A DNA stretch of 64,000 nt, from positions 124,001 through 188,000 of the forward strand of contig JALHJW010000002.1 in NCBI GenBank assembly GCA_022839785.1, given 5' to 3'. The notes beneath the pieces were generated by a model. That model was not told the DNA's origin, did no database searches, and worked only from the letters and a program-made list of their open reading frames with translations. The stretch is from Desulfovibrio sp. (lineage in GTDB: Bacteria; Desulfobacterota; Desulfovibrionia; Desulfovibrionales; Desulfovibrionaceae). Below are positions 27,201 to 34,431 of this stretch, in pieces. The position numbers and the translations under genes were made by a program. Within the stretch, counting starts at the first letter, position 1; every line of letters starts with the position of its first letter.

Positions 27201-27841
27201 TGCGGGTGCTCGGGGTTCATGGCCCGGGCGCGGAACTGGGCGATGGCGCCCTCGTTCACCAGCGCCTTGATGTCCTCGTAGCTCTCGACCTCGATCTTCT
27301 GGATCTCGTGGGAGGTGCGGAAGCCGTCGAAGAAGTGCAGGAAGGGCACCGAGGACTCGATGGCCGCGAGGTGGGCCACCAGGGCCATGTCGTGGGCCTC
27401 CTGCACGGAGTTGGAGGCCAGCATGGCGAAGCCGGTCTGCCGGGCGGCGTAGATGTCCTGGTGGTCGCCGAAGATGGACAGGGCGTGGGCCGCGATGGCG
27501 CGGGCCGAGACGTGGAACACGCCGGGCAGCAGCTCGCCGGAAATCTTGTACATGTTCGGGATCATGAGCAGCAGACCCTGCGACGCAGTGAAGGTCGAGG
27601 TCAGCGCTCCGGACGCCAGCGAACCGTGCACCGCGCCGGCGGCGCCGGCCTCGGACTGCATTTCGCGGATGCCCATGACCTGGCCCCAGGCGTTCTTGCG
27701 GCCCTTGGCCGCCCAGTCGTCGCAGACCTCGCCCATGGTCGAGGACGGGGTGATGGGGTAGATCGCCGCGACCTCGCTGAGCGCGTAGGCCACATAAGCG
27801 GTTGCGGTGTTGCCGTCGACGGTCATCTTCTTTTTCGCCAT
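24215..27841 (-). CDS. por: Pyruvate:ferredoxin oxidoreductase, single-chain
   Basis: 1208 residues, the single-chain PFOR length. It decarboxylates pyruvate to acetyl-CoA and reduces ferredoxin in the cytoplasm. Visible features: the N-terminal pyrimidine-binding domain starting MAKKKMTVDGNTATAYVAYAL, then two ferredoxin-type clusters CIQCNQCSFVCPHSALLP and CMGCGNCADICPAKDK. The proximal-cluster cysteines are in CSGCGETPYVRVL, with ANATGCSS. The thiamine diphosphate motif GDGWAYDIGYGG and TEVYSNTGGQSSKATPTG complete the set. The start at 27841 has AAGGAGAGCACA in front. The frame continues 43 codons upstream through the promoter, so that longer form is rejected. First gene of the lactate operon. 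Confidence 0.98.
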   Translation of the reverse strand: MAKKKMTVDGNTATAYVAYALSEVAAIYPITPSSTMGEVCDDWAAKGRKNAWGQVMGIREMQSEAGAAGAVHGSLASGALTSTFTASQGLLLMIPNMYKISGELLPGVFHVSARAIAAHALSIFGDHQDIYAARQTGFAMLASNSVQEAHDMALVAHLAAIESSVPFLHFFDGFRTSHEIQKIEVESYEDIKALVNEGAIAQFRARAMNPEHPHIRGTAQNPDIYFQGREAANAYYAKIPAIVSAYMEKVGKLTGRSYKLFDYVGAADAERVIVCMGSGCEAIEEVINHLTAKGEKVGLIKVRLYRPFDAAALFAALPKTAKTVTVLDRTKEPGATGDPLYLDVCASALEQGFGAVRFLAGRYGLGSKEFTPAMVKAVYDNMAAAKPKNHFVVGIEDDVTGSSLPVDASFPDTTPAGTIQCKFWGLGADGTVGANKEAIKIIGDATDLFVQAYFAYDSKKSGGITISHLRFGASPIKSTYLVNAADYVACHNPAYVNQYDLIDDAKQGGTFVLNSPWSLADMEEKLPGSLKRTIATKKLKFYTIDAVKIAQEVGLGGRINMIMQTAFFKLAGVIPFEQAVTMLKASIKKAYGAKGDKIVAMNVAAVDKAIEALIEVTYPASWASAAAASAPAYNEPEFVTKVQRPMLAQKGDALPVSAFTPDGVFPTATAQYEKRGVAILVPEWIKDNCIQCNQCSFVCPHSALLPVLASDAELAKAPAAFETVEAKGKELKGLRYRMQVDALDCMGCGNCADICPAKDKALVMKPLATQTPAQVPNYDFALAVPLKDTLLSRNTVKGSQFQKAMLEFSGACSGCGETPYVRVLTQLFGERMVVANATGCSSIWGASAPSTPYCVNKNGHGPAWGNSLFEDAAEFGFGIAVGMRQRREKLAEQMQEALAKNLAPEAAEAMKAWLAGKDDADLSKAAGDKLKVLLPKYASDALVAEIAAQADLFTKKSQWIFGGDGWAYDIGYGGLDHVLASGEDINILVMDTEVYSNTGGQSSKATPTGAVAKFAASGKQVRKKDLARMAMTYGYVYVAAVGMGANKNQLLKAFAEAESYKGPSLIIAYAPCINQGLKKGMGKTQEETKVAVETGYWPLFRYDPRRGLAGENPLVLDSKAPNGQIQEFLAGENRFAILAKAKPEEAKLLRESVEREINERWRILSLMAEQNPYAGGEAAPLPQCVLTETAEHSRPTAGGEPCDAGLGG

Positions 27842-27953
27842 TGTGCTCTCCTTACGGGTGGGTACGGGACGGTTCCCGCCCCTGGGTGGTTCGACCTTCG
27901 ACCGGATGTCCGGTGAGCGCCCGCCACGCGCCTCATCGATCCGACACGAAGGA

Positions 27954-27969
27954 AACAAGAAACATGCCA
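27954..27969 (-). promoter_or_regulatory. Sigma-54-like promoter of por and the lactate operon
   Basis: On the minus strand TGGCATGTTTCTTGTT matches the -24/-12 consensus TGGCACG-N4-TTGCW at all but two positions. It has the required GG-N10 spacing, but GT rather than GC at -12. It would start transcription about 100 bases before the por ATG. The recalled D. vulgaris operon is sigma-54 dependent through the activator LurR. No such activator gene is adjacent here. Confidence 0.6.
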
Positions 27970-28125
27970 CTCGGACGAGGGAGGCCAGGATACCCTATTT
28001 CCGAGGCTCCGCAAAGGCGAGATGGTGAATGGACTGTTTTTTCCGGCGAACGCGCATTCCGGTTCCGCAGAAGGATGAACGGATCGCCCGGAAGCGTCGA
28101 AACAGAAACGAAAACAGATCGTTAC
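27970..28125. other. Upstream regulatory interval of por
   Basis: This AT-richer non-coding DNA between the sigma-54-like promoter and the terminator of the metal operon is a suitable place for enhancer and IHF sites. A-rich runs (GAAACAGAAACGAAAACAGA) are visible. I could not define a palindromic activator site. Confidence 0.4.
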
Positions 28126-28166
28126 AAAAAAGACACGGCCTGAGCGCGCAATGAGTCGCCCAGGCC
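28126..28166 (-). terminator. Probable terminator of the Fur-box metal operon
   Basis: On the minus strand a GGCCTG / CAGGCC stem (with inner GCG/CGC pairs) is followed by GTGTCTTTTTT, about 130 bases after the last gene of the operon. The stem is short and the U-tract is offset by 5 bases, so the call is moderate. Confidence 0.5.
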
Positions 28167-28297
28167 ATCTTATTGAAATTGAAGACTTTCCTCTTTTCCG
28201 GATAAAAAGACCGCAGAAGTCCCGTTTTCCGGAAAACCGGACAAGCGGTCCGACCACCTTCCCGCCGACCCGTCCGTCGGCCGCGCTCCCTCCCTAT

Positions 28298-28708
28298 CTA
28301 CAGGGTCAGGCGGTTCCGGTTCAGCCCGAGGTGCGCGGCCAGACCGGCCAGGAAGCCGAAACCCGCCACCGCGTGCCACCGCTCGCTGCCGCCCGCGAGC
28401 AACAGCAGGGAGACGCCGAGCAGGCCGCCCATGCCCGCCTTGACGGCCTTGTGCCAGGAGCGGGGCGCGGGTCTGGGCCGCTTCGCCGCGACGGCGGAGG
28501 CGCACACGCCCTGCAGCGCTGCCGCGGCCACGGCCGCGTCCAAGGTCTCGTCGCAGCGCACGAGCAGGCTGCCTGTGGCCGCCGAACCGCTGACCCCGGA
28601 CACTCCGGGCAGGCCGCGCAGGATGCCGCACGCCCGGTCCAGGGCGGCCGCTCCGCAAAGCGCCGGGTGACGCAACCGGAATCTGCCGGGAAACGAATGC
28701 ACGATCAT
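28298..28708 (-). CDS. PGR-x-RLR (HMA_2-like) domain protein with membrane hairpin
   Basis: 136 residues. The N-terminal about 65 residues carry the same pattern as two other proteins of this operon: VHSFPGRFRLRHP, then LRGLPGVSGV, then TGSLLV. This resembles the HMA_2 family, a ferredoxin-like fold related to heavy-metal-associated domains but lacking the CxxC metal site. The C-terminal half has two hydrophobic segments (GMGGLLGVSLLLLAGG and AVAGFGFLAGLAAHLGL), so it is probably an inner-membrane protein. It overlaps the ATPase stop by 4 bases (ATGA). It likely assists the ATPase. Its metal and mechanism are unknown. Confidence 0.7.
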   Translation of the reverse strand: MIVHSFPGRFRLRHPALCGAAALDRACGILRGLPGVSGVSGSAATGSLLVRCDETLDAAVAAAALQGVCASAVAAKRPRPAPRSWHKAVKAGMGGLLGVSLLLLAGGSERWHAVAGFGFLAGLAAHLGLNRNRLTL

Positions 28709-30867
28709 GTCTCGCCTCCGTCATCCCCTGCCGCGGGCAGCGCCAGGGGTCTGAGCGCGTTGAGCGCGGCCAGGATGGTGGTCGCGTTGTGCAGCAGGGC
28801 GGCCAGGGCGGGCCTGAGCACGCCCGCGAGTCCAAGGAGCAGGAGCGCGGAGTTCACGCCCATGACCAGCCGGAAGTTGCTGTTTATGCGGCGCAGGGAG
28901 AGGCGCGAGACGTCCCGGGCCAGGAGCAGGGGACGCAGGTCGCCACTGGTCAGGAGCACGTCGCAGACCTCGCGGGCCACGTCCGCGCCCTGGTGCGGGG
29001 AGATGCCCACGTCCGCCTCGGACAGGGCCCAGGAGTCGTTGACCCCGTCGCCCACCACCGCCACCACCCGCCCCTCTTCCTTGAAGCGGCGCACGAGCGC
29101 GCGCTTGTCCTCGGGCAGGAGGCGGGAATGGATCTCGTCGATGCCCGCGGCCCTGGCCGCCACGGCCGCGGCCTCGGGGCCGTCGCCCGTGAGCATGGCC
29201 ACATGCCGCACGCCCCGGGCGCGCAGGCCGCGGACGATGTCCGAGGCCTCCGGCCGCAACGGGTCGTCGAGCAGGATCAGCCCGGCCAGTTCGCCGCCCA
29301 CGGCCATGTGCAGCACGGAGCAGCCCTTGGCCTTGCCGCCCTTCAGCAGGGTCTTGGCCAGGGCCTCGGGCACGCCCTCGTCCTCGTGCACGAAATGGCG
29401 GCTGCCGAGCAGGACGCGCCGACCGTGCAGCAGGGAGGCGATGCCGTGGGCCGCGACGTACTCGACCTCGGCGTGCTCCTCGCGGTGCTCCAGCCCCTGC
29501 GCCTCGGCCTCGCGCACCACGGCGCGGGCCACGGGATGCGGGAAATGCTCCTCCAGGCAGGCGGCGATGCGCAGTATCTCGCGCGGCTCCCGGCCGGGCG
29601 CGGCCAGGACGCGGCGCACCGAGGGTCTGGCCTCGGTCAGGGTCCCGGTCTTGTCGAAGAGCACGGTGTCGGCCTGGGCCATGGTCTCCAGAAAACGGCC
29701 GCCCTTGATCAGCGCGCCGCGGGACGCGGACTGGCGCATGGCCGAGAGCACGGCCAGGGGCGTGGCCAGCTTGATGGAGCAGGAGTAGTCCACGAGCAGC
29801 ACGGCCGTGGCCTTGGCCGCGTTGCGCGTGAGCAGGAAGGTCAGGGCCGCGAGGCCCAGGGTCAGGGGCACCGCGGCGTCGGCCAGTCGCTCCATGCGGC
29901 CCTGCACCGCGGCCTTGAGGCGTTCGGAATCCTCGATGGCCGAAAGCAGGCTGGACAGGCGCGTCTCCCCGCCCGCGCGCACGGTGCGCACGACCACCGT
30001 CCCCTCCTCGACCACGGTTCCGGCGTAGACCGAATCCCCGGGCACGCGGCGCACGGCCAGCGGCTCGCCGGTCAGCGAGGCCTGGTTGACCATGGCCTCG
30101 CCCTCCTCCACCACGCCGTCCACGGGCATGGCCGAGCCGGTGCGCACCACCACCATGTCGCCGGGCGCAAGGCTCGCGCCGTCCATGGACACGTCCACGC
30201 CGTCCCGCCTGACCCAGACTTGGCCCACGTCGAGCCGCAGGGCCTGGGCCAGATCGTCGCGGGACTTCTTGCGCGTCCAGGATTCGAGGAACTCGCCCAG
30301 GCTGAGGAGCAGGGTCACCGTGGCCGCCGAGCGGAAGTCCCGCCGCAGCAGCGAAACCGCGATGGCGGCGGCGTCGAGCACGTCCACGCCGAGCCGTCCC
30401 CGGCGCAGCGCGGCCAGTCCCTTGCGCAGGAAGGGCCAAGCCCGGAACACGGCCAGCGCGGCGCGCAGGGGCGCGGGCATGAAGGGCCGCAGAAACAGGA
30501 CGCGGGCCAGCCCCCACAGACCGCCTCCCTCCATGGCGGCCTCATTGGCTGGGGCGGTGTCGGAGACAACGGCCGGCGGCTCCGGACGGAGGGGAAGGAC
30601 CGCTCCGGACGGGGAGGGAAGCCGTGCGGCCGTAATTTCGGCCGGGGCGTGCGCCGCGGCCAGCACCCTGCGGCGCACGCGCGCCGAGGGCGTGAAGCTG
30701 ACCAGGACGCTGCCGGTGCGACGCGACGCCTTCACGTCCGTCACGCCGGGCAGCCCCAGAAGCGTGGCCGCGAGCCCCGCGGCCGCGGAGGCAGGACCCC
30801 GCGCGCGCAGGCGCAGACGCCCCGGCAGCTCGTGGGCCACGACAAAGGCGATGCAGGCGCCGGACAT
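28705..30867 (-). CDS. P1B-type metal-transporting ATPase with unusual SCS membrane motif
   Basis: 720 residues. An N-terminal HMA_2-like domain (AHELPGRLRLR at 11-21, TGSVLV at 51-56) is followed by membrane helices, the actuator motif LTGEP (265-269), the phosphorylation site DKTGTLT (D405), the HP motif (444-445) and GDGVND (606-611). The transmembrane metal site reads DYSCSIKLATP (360-370) instead of the CPC or SPC of copper and zinc pumps. So the metal is probably not Cu/Zn. Fe(II) or Mn(II) is suggested by the Fur box upstream. It acts in the inner membrane. Co-transcribed with three small genes. Confidence 0.88.
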   Translation of the reverse strand: MSGACIAFVVAHELPGRLRLRARGPASAAAGLAATLLGLPGVTDVKASRRTGSVLVSFTPSARVRRRVLAAAHAPAEITAARLPSPSGAVLPLRPEPPAVVSDTAPANEAAMEGGGLWGLARVLFLRPFMPAPLRAALAVFRAWPFLRKGLAALRRGRLGVDVLDAAAIAVSLLRRDFRSAATVTLLLSLGEFLESWTRKKSRDDLAQALRLDVGQVWVRRDGVDVSMDGASLAPGDMVVVRTGSAMPVDGVVEEGEAMVNQASLTGEPLAVRRVPGDSVYAGTVVEEGTVVVRTVRAGGETRLSSLLSAIEDSERLKAAVQGRMERLADAAVPLTLGLAALTFLLTRNAAKATAVLLVDYSCSIKLATPLAVLSAMRQSASRGALIKGGRFLETMAQADTVLFDKTGTLTEARPSVRRVLAAPGREPREILRIAACLEEHFPHPVARAVVREAEAQGLEHREEHAEVEYVAAHGIASLLHGRRVLLGSRHFVHEDEGVPEALAKTLLKGGKAKGCSVLHMAVGGELAGLILLDDPLRPEASDIVRGLRARGVRHVAMLTGDGPEAAAVAARAAGIDEIHSRLLPEDKRALVRRFKEEGRVVAVVGDGVNDSWALSEADVGISPHQGADVAREVCDVLLTSGDLRPLLLARDVSRLSLRRINSNFRLVMGVNSALLLLGLAGVLRPALAALLHNATTILAALNALRPLALPAAGDDGGET

Positions 30868-30870
30868 GGA

Positions 30871-31131
30871 CTAGGCGTCTCCTCCGGCCGGGACCTTGCC
30901 CTTGCCCTTGGTCTTGCGCACATGGTCGGCCTCGGCCACCACGTCCTCCACCTCTTCGCGGCAACGCTCGATGACCGCGGCGGCCTTCTCCTTGATCTCC
31001 ATGCCCGCGGCCACGAGATCGGCCATGGCGGGCTTCAGGTTGAGCTTGCCGCGGCTCAGGGCGACCGCGCCCAGGGCACCGGCGGTCAGACCGAGGGCGA
31101 AAAGAAGTCCGTACTTCAGGTTCTCGTTCAT
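30871..31131 (-). CDS. Small membrane-anchored protein, YtxH-like (86 aa)
   Basis: One N-terminal membrane helix (YGLLFALGLTAGALGAVAL) is followed by a long charged amphipathic helix (MADLVAAGMEIKEKAAAVIER and EEVEDVVAEADHVRKTKGKG). This is the general layout of YtxH/DUF-type envelope proteins. The start at 31131 (MNENLKYGLL) has GGAGAGAT upstream. An upstream ATG 10 codons earlier lacks one. It sits 3 bases before the ATPase start. Small proteins of this layout are often found beside HMA_2-type P1B ATPases, so a role in assembly or stability of the pump is inferred. Confidence 0.65.
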   Translation of the reverse strand: MNENLKYGLLFALGLTAGALGAVALSRGKLNLKPAMADLVAAGMEIKEKAAAVIERCREEVEDVVAEADHVRKTKGKGKVPAGGDA

Positions 31132-31261
31132 CCCATCTCTCCAATGCGTAAGAGTTTTCAACGGCTGCCGGAAATCACGTCATCTCCGGCGGAAAACGGC
31201 CGGGCGGCCTCGTGCGCCCAGTATTTCAGCCCATACGCGTCGCGATATCGCAACGCAAGCG

Positions 31262-31567
31262 TCACATTTTCGAAACATCCCCCCCGGGCCACAGGAGTGC
31301 GGCCGCTCGGCGCAGCCCCTTTCCGTCGCGGGCCTCGAACAGGGCCTGGACCAGGGCCGGAGACAGCACCGCCGCATCGTACTCCACGAGCACGGACCCC
31401 GTGGCCGGGTTGACCGTGACGCGGCCTACCCCGGCCGCCTCGCGCAACGTCTCCAGGGACCCGGCCAGACCGGACATGGCGAGCCCCACCCCGGCCCGCA
31501 GGCGGAGCCTGCCGGGCAGGTGGTGCTTCAAGGTCACATGCGGCCGAAGCCGTTCCAGAAGGTCCAT
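31262..31567 (-). CDS. Stand-alone PGR-x-RLR (HMA_2-like) domain protein (101 aa)
   Basis: It contains HHLPGRLRLRAGVGLAMSG near residues 15-33, LREAAGVGRV, TGSVLVEYD, and a short C-terminal tail. It has no CxxC and no cysteine at all, so a classical copper-chaperone role is excluded. The conserved histidine before PGR could be a ligand. The ATG at 31567 follows the Fur box by about 45 bases and gives the minimal domain. Codons further upstream would run through the operator. First gene of the operon that continues with the YtxH-like protein (130-base gap) and the P1B ATPase. Confidence 0.7.
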   Translation of the reverse strand: MDLLERLRPHVTLKHHLPGRLRLRAGVGLAMSGLAGSLETLREAAGVGRVTVNPATGSVLVEYDAAVLSPALVQALFEARDGKGLRRAAALLWPGGDVSKM

Positions 31568-31611
31568 GTCCAAAAGGCTTTCCCCCGTGGGCTGCTGCGC
31601 AGGCCCTCTTT

Positions 31612-31630
31612 GATAATGAAAATCATTATT
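31612..31630 (-). promoter_or_regulatory. Fur box in the promoter of the PGR-x-RLR/P1B ATPase operon
   Basis: GATAATGAAAATCATTATT differs from the 19-bp Fur consensus GATAATGATAATCATTATC at two positions. On the minus strand it overlaps a plausible promoter (TTGCAG, 17-base spacer, TATCAA), which is the usual geometry for iron-dependent repression. The divergent sensor-kinase gene starts about 105 bases away on the other side and could also be affected. Confidence 0.85.
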
Positions 31631-31734
31631 GACTGCAAGCGAATTCTCCCCACGGGGGCTTGCATTTTCCCCTTCCTGGGGTATCCACTGACCGCGTGCC
31701 GCCCAAAGGGCAGGCAACGGACGGTACCACGACC

Positions 31735-34431
31735 ATGCGCATCCACCAACGGCTTCCGGCCGTCATCCTCCTGCTCGCGGCCCTGGCCGCGGCCCTCCCG
31801 CATCGCCCGGCCGCGGCCCAGCCGGGCGGCGACTTCGAGCCCACCAAGCGCCAGGTCCTGTACCTGAACAGCTACCAGAACGGGTACGCCTGGTCCGATC
31901 ACATCCAGGAGGGCATCCGGCAGGGCCTCAAGGAAGGCCCCTACGACATCGACCTGCACGTCGAATACCTCGACGCCAAAAAGCATCCCGGCGAGACCAC
32001 GGCCATGCTCCTGGCCGAGCTGCTCGCCGCCAAGCTGGGCGCGGTGCGGCTGGACGCGATCATCGTCTCGGACAACGACGCCTACGACTTCATGCTCACC
32101 CACCAGCCCTGGCTCTTTCCCGGCGTGCCCGTGGTCTTTTGCGGCGTGAACGACTTCAAGCCCGGGCAGATCGCCGGGCGGCCCTTCACCGGCCTGGTGG
32201 AGAATCCGGACGTGGCCGCGACCCTGGAACTGGCCGCCCGGCTCCATCCGGACCGCCGCCGCTGCGTTGTCGTGGCCGACCAGTCCGTGACCTCGCGGGC
32301 CATCGTGGCCCAGTTCCGCCAAGCCATGCCCCTGTTCGCGCAGCGCTTTTCCTTCGAGTTCTGGGACGAGGTGACCCTGAACGACCTGCCCGGGCGCGCG
32401 GCCACTCTCGACGAGGACGCCATCGTCTATTACGTGCCCTTCTACCTGGACGTCAGCGGCACCTCCTACTCCGCCGACGAGATGGCCGGGCACTTGGCCC
32501 GCGCCACCCGCGCCCCGGTCTACACCTCCTGGGAATTCCTGCTCGGCAACGGCCTGGTGGGCGGCAAGCTGCTTTCGGGCGTGCGTCACGGCGAGGCCGC
32601 GGCCCGGCGCGTCATCGAGATTCTGGAGGGCAAACGGCCCGAGGACATTCCGGTCTCCTACGAACCGCAGGACGAGTTCCTCTTCGACTGGCTGGTGCTC
32701 AAGAAGCTCTTCATCCCGGTGCGCCTCCTGCCGACCGGCAGCCGCTTCATCAACGAGCCCGCCCCCTTCTACGAGCTGCAAAAGCCCGTCTTCTGGACCA
32801 TCATGGCCTCGCTGCTGCTCATGAGCGTCATCCTGGTCCAGCTCGTGCTGGCCAACGCCAAGCGCCGCACGGCCGAGGCGCAGGTCAAGGAGCAGCTCGG
32901 CTTCATGACCCTGCTCCTGGACGCCATCCCCCACCTCGTCTACTGGAAGGACGCCAAGGGCCGCTACATGGGCGCCAACAAGTCCTTCGCCGACTTCTTC
33001 GGTCTGGGCGACGTGCGCCTGGTCATCGGCCTGACCAACCGCGATCTCATAAACATCGACGACCACGCCCGCCGCGGCGACGACGCGGACCAGACGGTCC
33101 TGATCTCCGGCCTGCCGCAGCACCGCCTGACCTGGGAGTTGGAGCGGCCCGACGGCAGCGCCGCCACCCTGGAGATCACCAAGGTGCCGCTCACCGACCT
33201 CAAGGGCCAGATCGTCGGCGTGCTCTCCACGGCCGAGGACATCACCGGCCGCATCAGCCTGGAGCGCCAGCTCATCCAGTCGCAGAAGATGGAGGCCCTG
33301 GGCACCTTCGTCTCGGGCATCGCGCACGACTTCAACAACATCCTGACCACGGTCATCAACTCCGCCGAACTGGCCCTGCTCGACCTGCCCGCCACCGCGG
33401 AGGCCACCCAGGACATCCGCCGCGCCCTGCGCGCGGCGCAGCGCGGCTCGCGTCTGGTCTCCCAGATGCACACCTACTCCCGCCCCTCGCGCGAGGGCTT
33501 CAAACCCGTGGACATCGCCCTGGCCGTGCGCGAGGCCCTGAACCTGCTGCGCGTCTCCCTGCCGGGCAACATCCGGCTCGTGGAGGAGATCGAGGACGGT
33601 CCGGCCACGGCCATGGCCAACCCCACCCAGATCAACCAGGTGGTCATGAACCTGTGTACCAACGCCTTCCAGGCCATGCGCGAGACCGGCGGCGCCCTGA
33701 CCGTGAGTCTCTCCCTCCTGCACCTGGACGACGCGCATCCCGGGGCCCCCTCCCTGCCGCCCGGCCCCTACATCGCGCTGGCCGTGAACGACACCGGCCC
33801 CGGCATCCCCCCGGCCATCCGCGACAAGATTTTCGACCCCTTCTTCACCACCAAGGACAAGGGCGAGGGCACCGGCCTCGGACTGGCCGTGGTGCAGGGC
33901 ATCGTGGCCGCGCACAAGGGCGCGGTGATCCTCTCGGCCGAGCCGGACCAGGGGTCGCTCTTCGAGGTTCTGCTGCCCTGCGCCGACTGCGCCGCCGCGC
34001 CCGAGACCGAGACGGTCCTGCCCCCGCGCGAGGGCAGCGAGCACATCCTCTTCGTCGAGGACAACCCGGACCAGCTCCAGACCCTGCCCAAGGCGTTGGA
34101 GCGGCTGGGCTACGCCGTGACCCCGGCCCGCGACGCGCTGGACGCCCTGGACGCTTTGGCCCGCGGCGAACGGCCCTTCGACGTGGTGGTCACGGACTAC
34201 GACATGCCCGAGATCGACGGCGTGGAGTTCGCCCGCAACCTCGCCCAGGTCGCGCCCGGCCTGCCGGTGATCATGGTCTCGGGCCGCCGCGGCGCGGCCG
34301 AGGCCGCGGTCCGCGCCCCGTCCATCCGCCGCGTGCTGCCCAAACCCTACAGCGCGGCCGAACTCTCGCGCGCCGTGGGCGAGGTGCTCTCGGCCCCGGG
34401 CGATTCCCATTCCGAGCGGAGGCAGGCATGA
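31735..34431 (+). CDS. Hybrid sensor histidine kinase with ABC-substrate-binding-type sensor domain
   Basis: 898 residues. A signal peptide (about 1-27) leads to a periplasmic domain of the ABC-transporter-substrate-binding (PF04392-like) type: VLYLNSYQNGYAWSDHIQEG, DAIIVSDNDAYDFM, PVVFCGVNDF. A membrane helix lies at about 352-374, then a PAS domain with LLDAIPHLVYWKDAKGRYMG, a HisKA domain with GIAHDFNN (H531), an HATPase domain (DTGPGIPP, GTGLGLAVVQGI) and a C-terminal receiver with D821 (VTDYDMPEIDG). It probably detects a small periplasmic ligand and phosphorylates the sigma-54 regulator whose start overlaps its stop (ATGA). The start at 31735 gives the signal peptide. Confidence 0.9.
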   Translation: MRIHQRLPAVILLLAALAAALPHRPAAAQPGGDFEPTKRQVLYLNSYQNGYAWSDHIQEGIRQGLKEGPYDIDLHVEYLDAKKHPGETTAMLLAELLAAKLGAVRLDAIIVSDNDAYDFMLTHQPWLFPGVPVVFCGVNDFKPGQIAGRPFTGLVENPDVAATLELAARLHPDRRRCVVVADQSVTSRAIVAQFRQAMPLFAQRFSFEFWDEVTLNDLPGRAATLDEDAIVYYVPFYLDVSGTSYSADEMAGHLARATRAPVYTSWEFLLGNGLVGGKLLSGVRHGEAAARRVIEILEGKRPEDIPVSYEPQDEFLFDWLVLKKLFIPVRLLPTGSRFINEPAPFYELQKPVFWTIMASLLLMSVILVQLVLANAKRRTAEAQVKEQLGFMTLLLDAIPHLVYWKDAKGRYMGANKSFADFFGLGDVRLVIGLTNRDLINIDDHARRGDDADQTVLISGLPQHRLTWELERPDGSAATLEITKVPLTDLKGQIVGVLSTAEDITGRISLERQLIQSQKMEALGTFVSGIAHDFNNILTTVINSAELALLDLPATAEATQDIRRALRAAQRGSRLVSQMHTYSRPSREGFKPVDIALAVREALNLLRVSLPGNIRLVEEIEDGPATAMANPTQINQVVMNLCTNAFQAMRETGGALTVSLSLLHLDDAHPGAPSLPPGPYIALAVNDTGPGIPPAIRDKIFDPFFTTKDKGEGTGLGLAVVQGIVAAHKGAVILSAEPDQGSLFEVLLPCADCAAAPETETVLPPREGSEHILFVEDNPDQLQTLPKALERLGYAVTPARDALDALDALARGERPFDVVVTDYDMPEIDGVEFARNLAQVAPGLPVIMVSGRRGAAEAAVRAPSIRRVLPKPYSAAELSRAVGEVLSAPGDSHSERRQA

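Noticed and set aside
31634..31664. Hairpin with TTTT in the leader of the sensor kinase as an attenuator
   Set aside because: The stem is interrupted (TGCAAGC / GCTTGCA around a mismatched interior) and the T-run is only four bases. It is too weak to annotate as a terminator.
31534..34410. 958-codon frame antisense to the sensor kinase
   Set aside because: It is a shadow of a clear histidine kinase. Its low-complexity Gly/Val/Ala/His composition is typical of antisense frames in this GC range.
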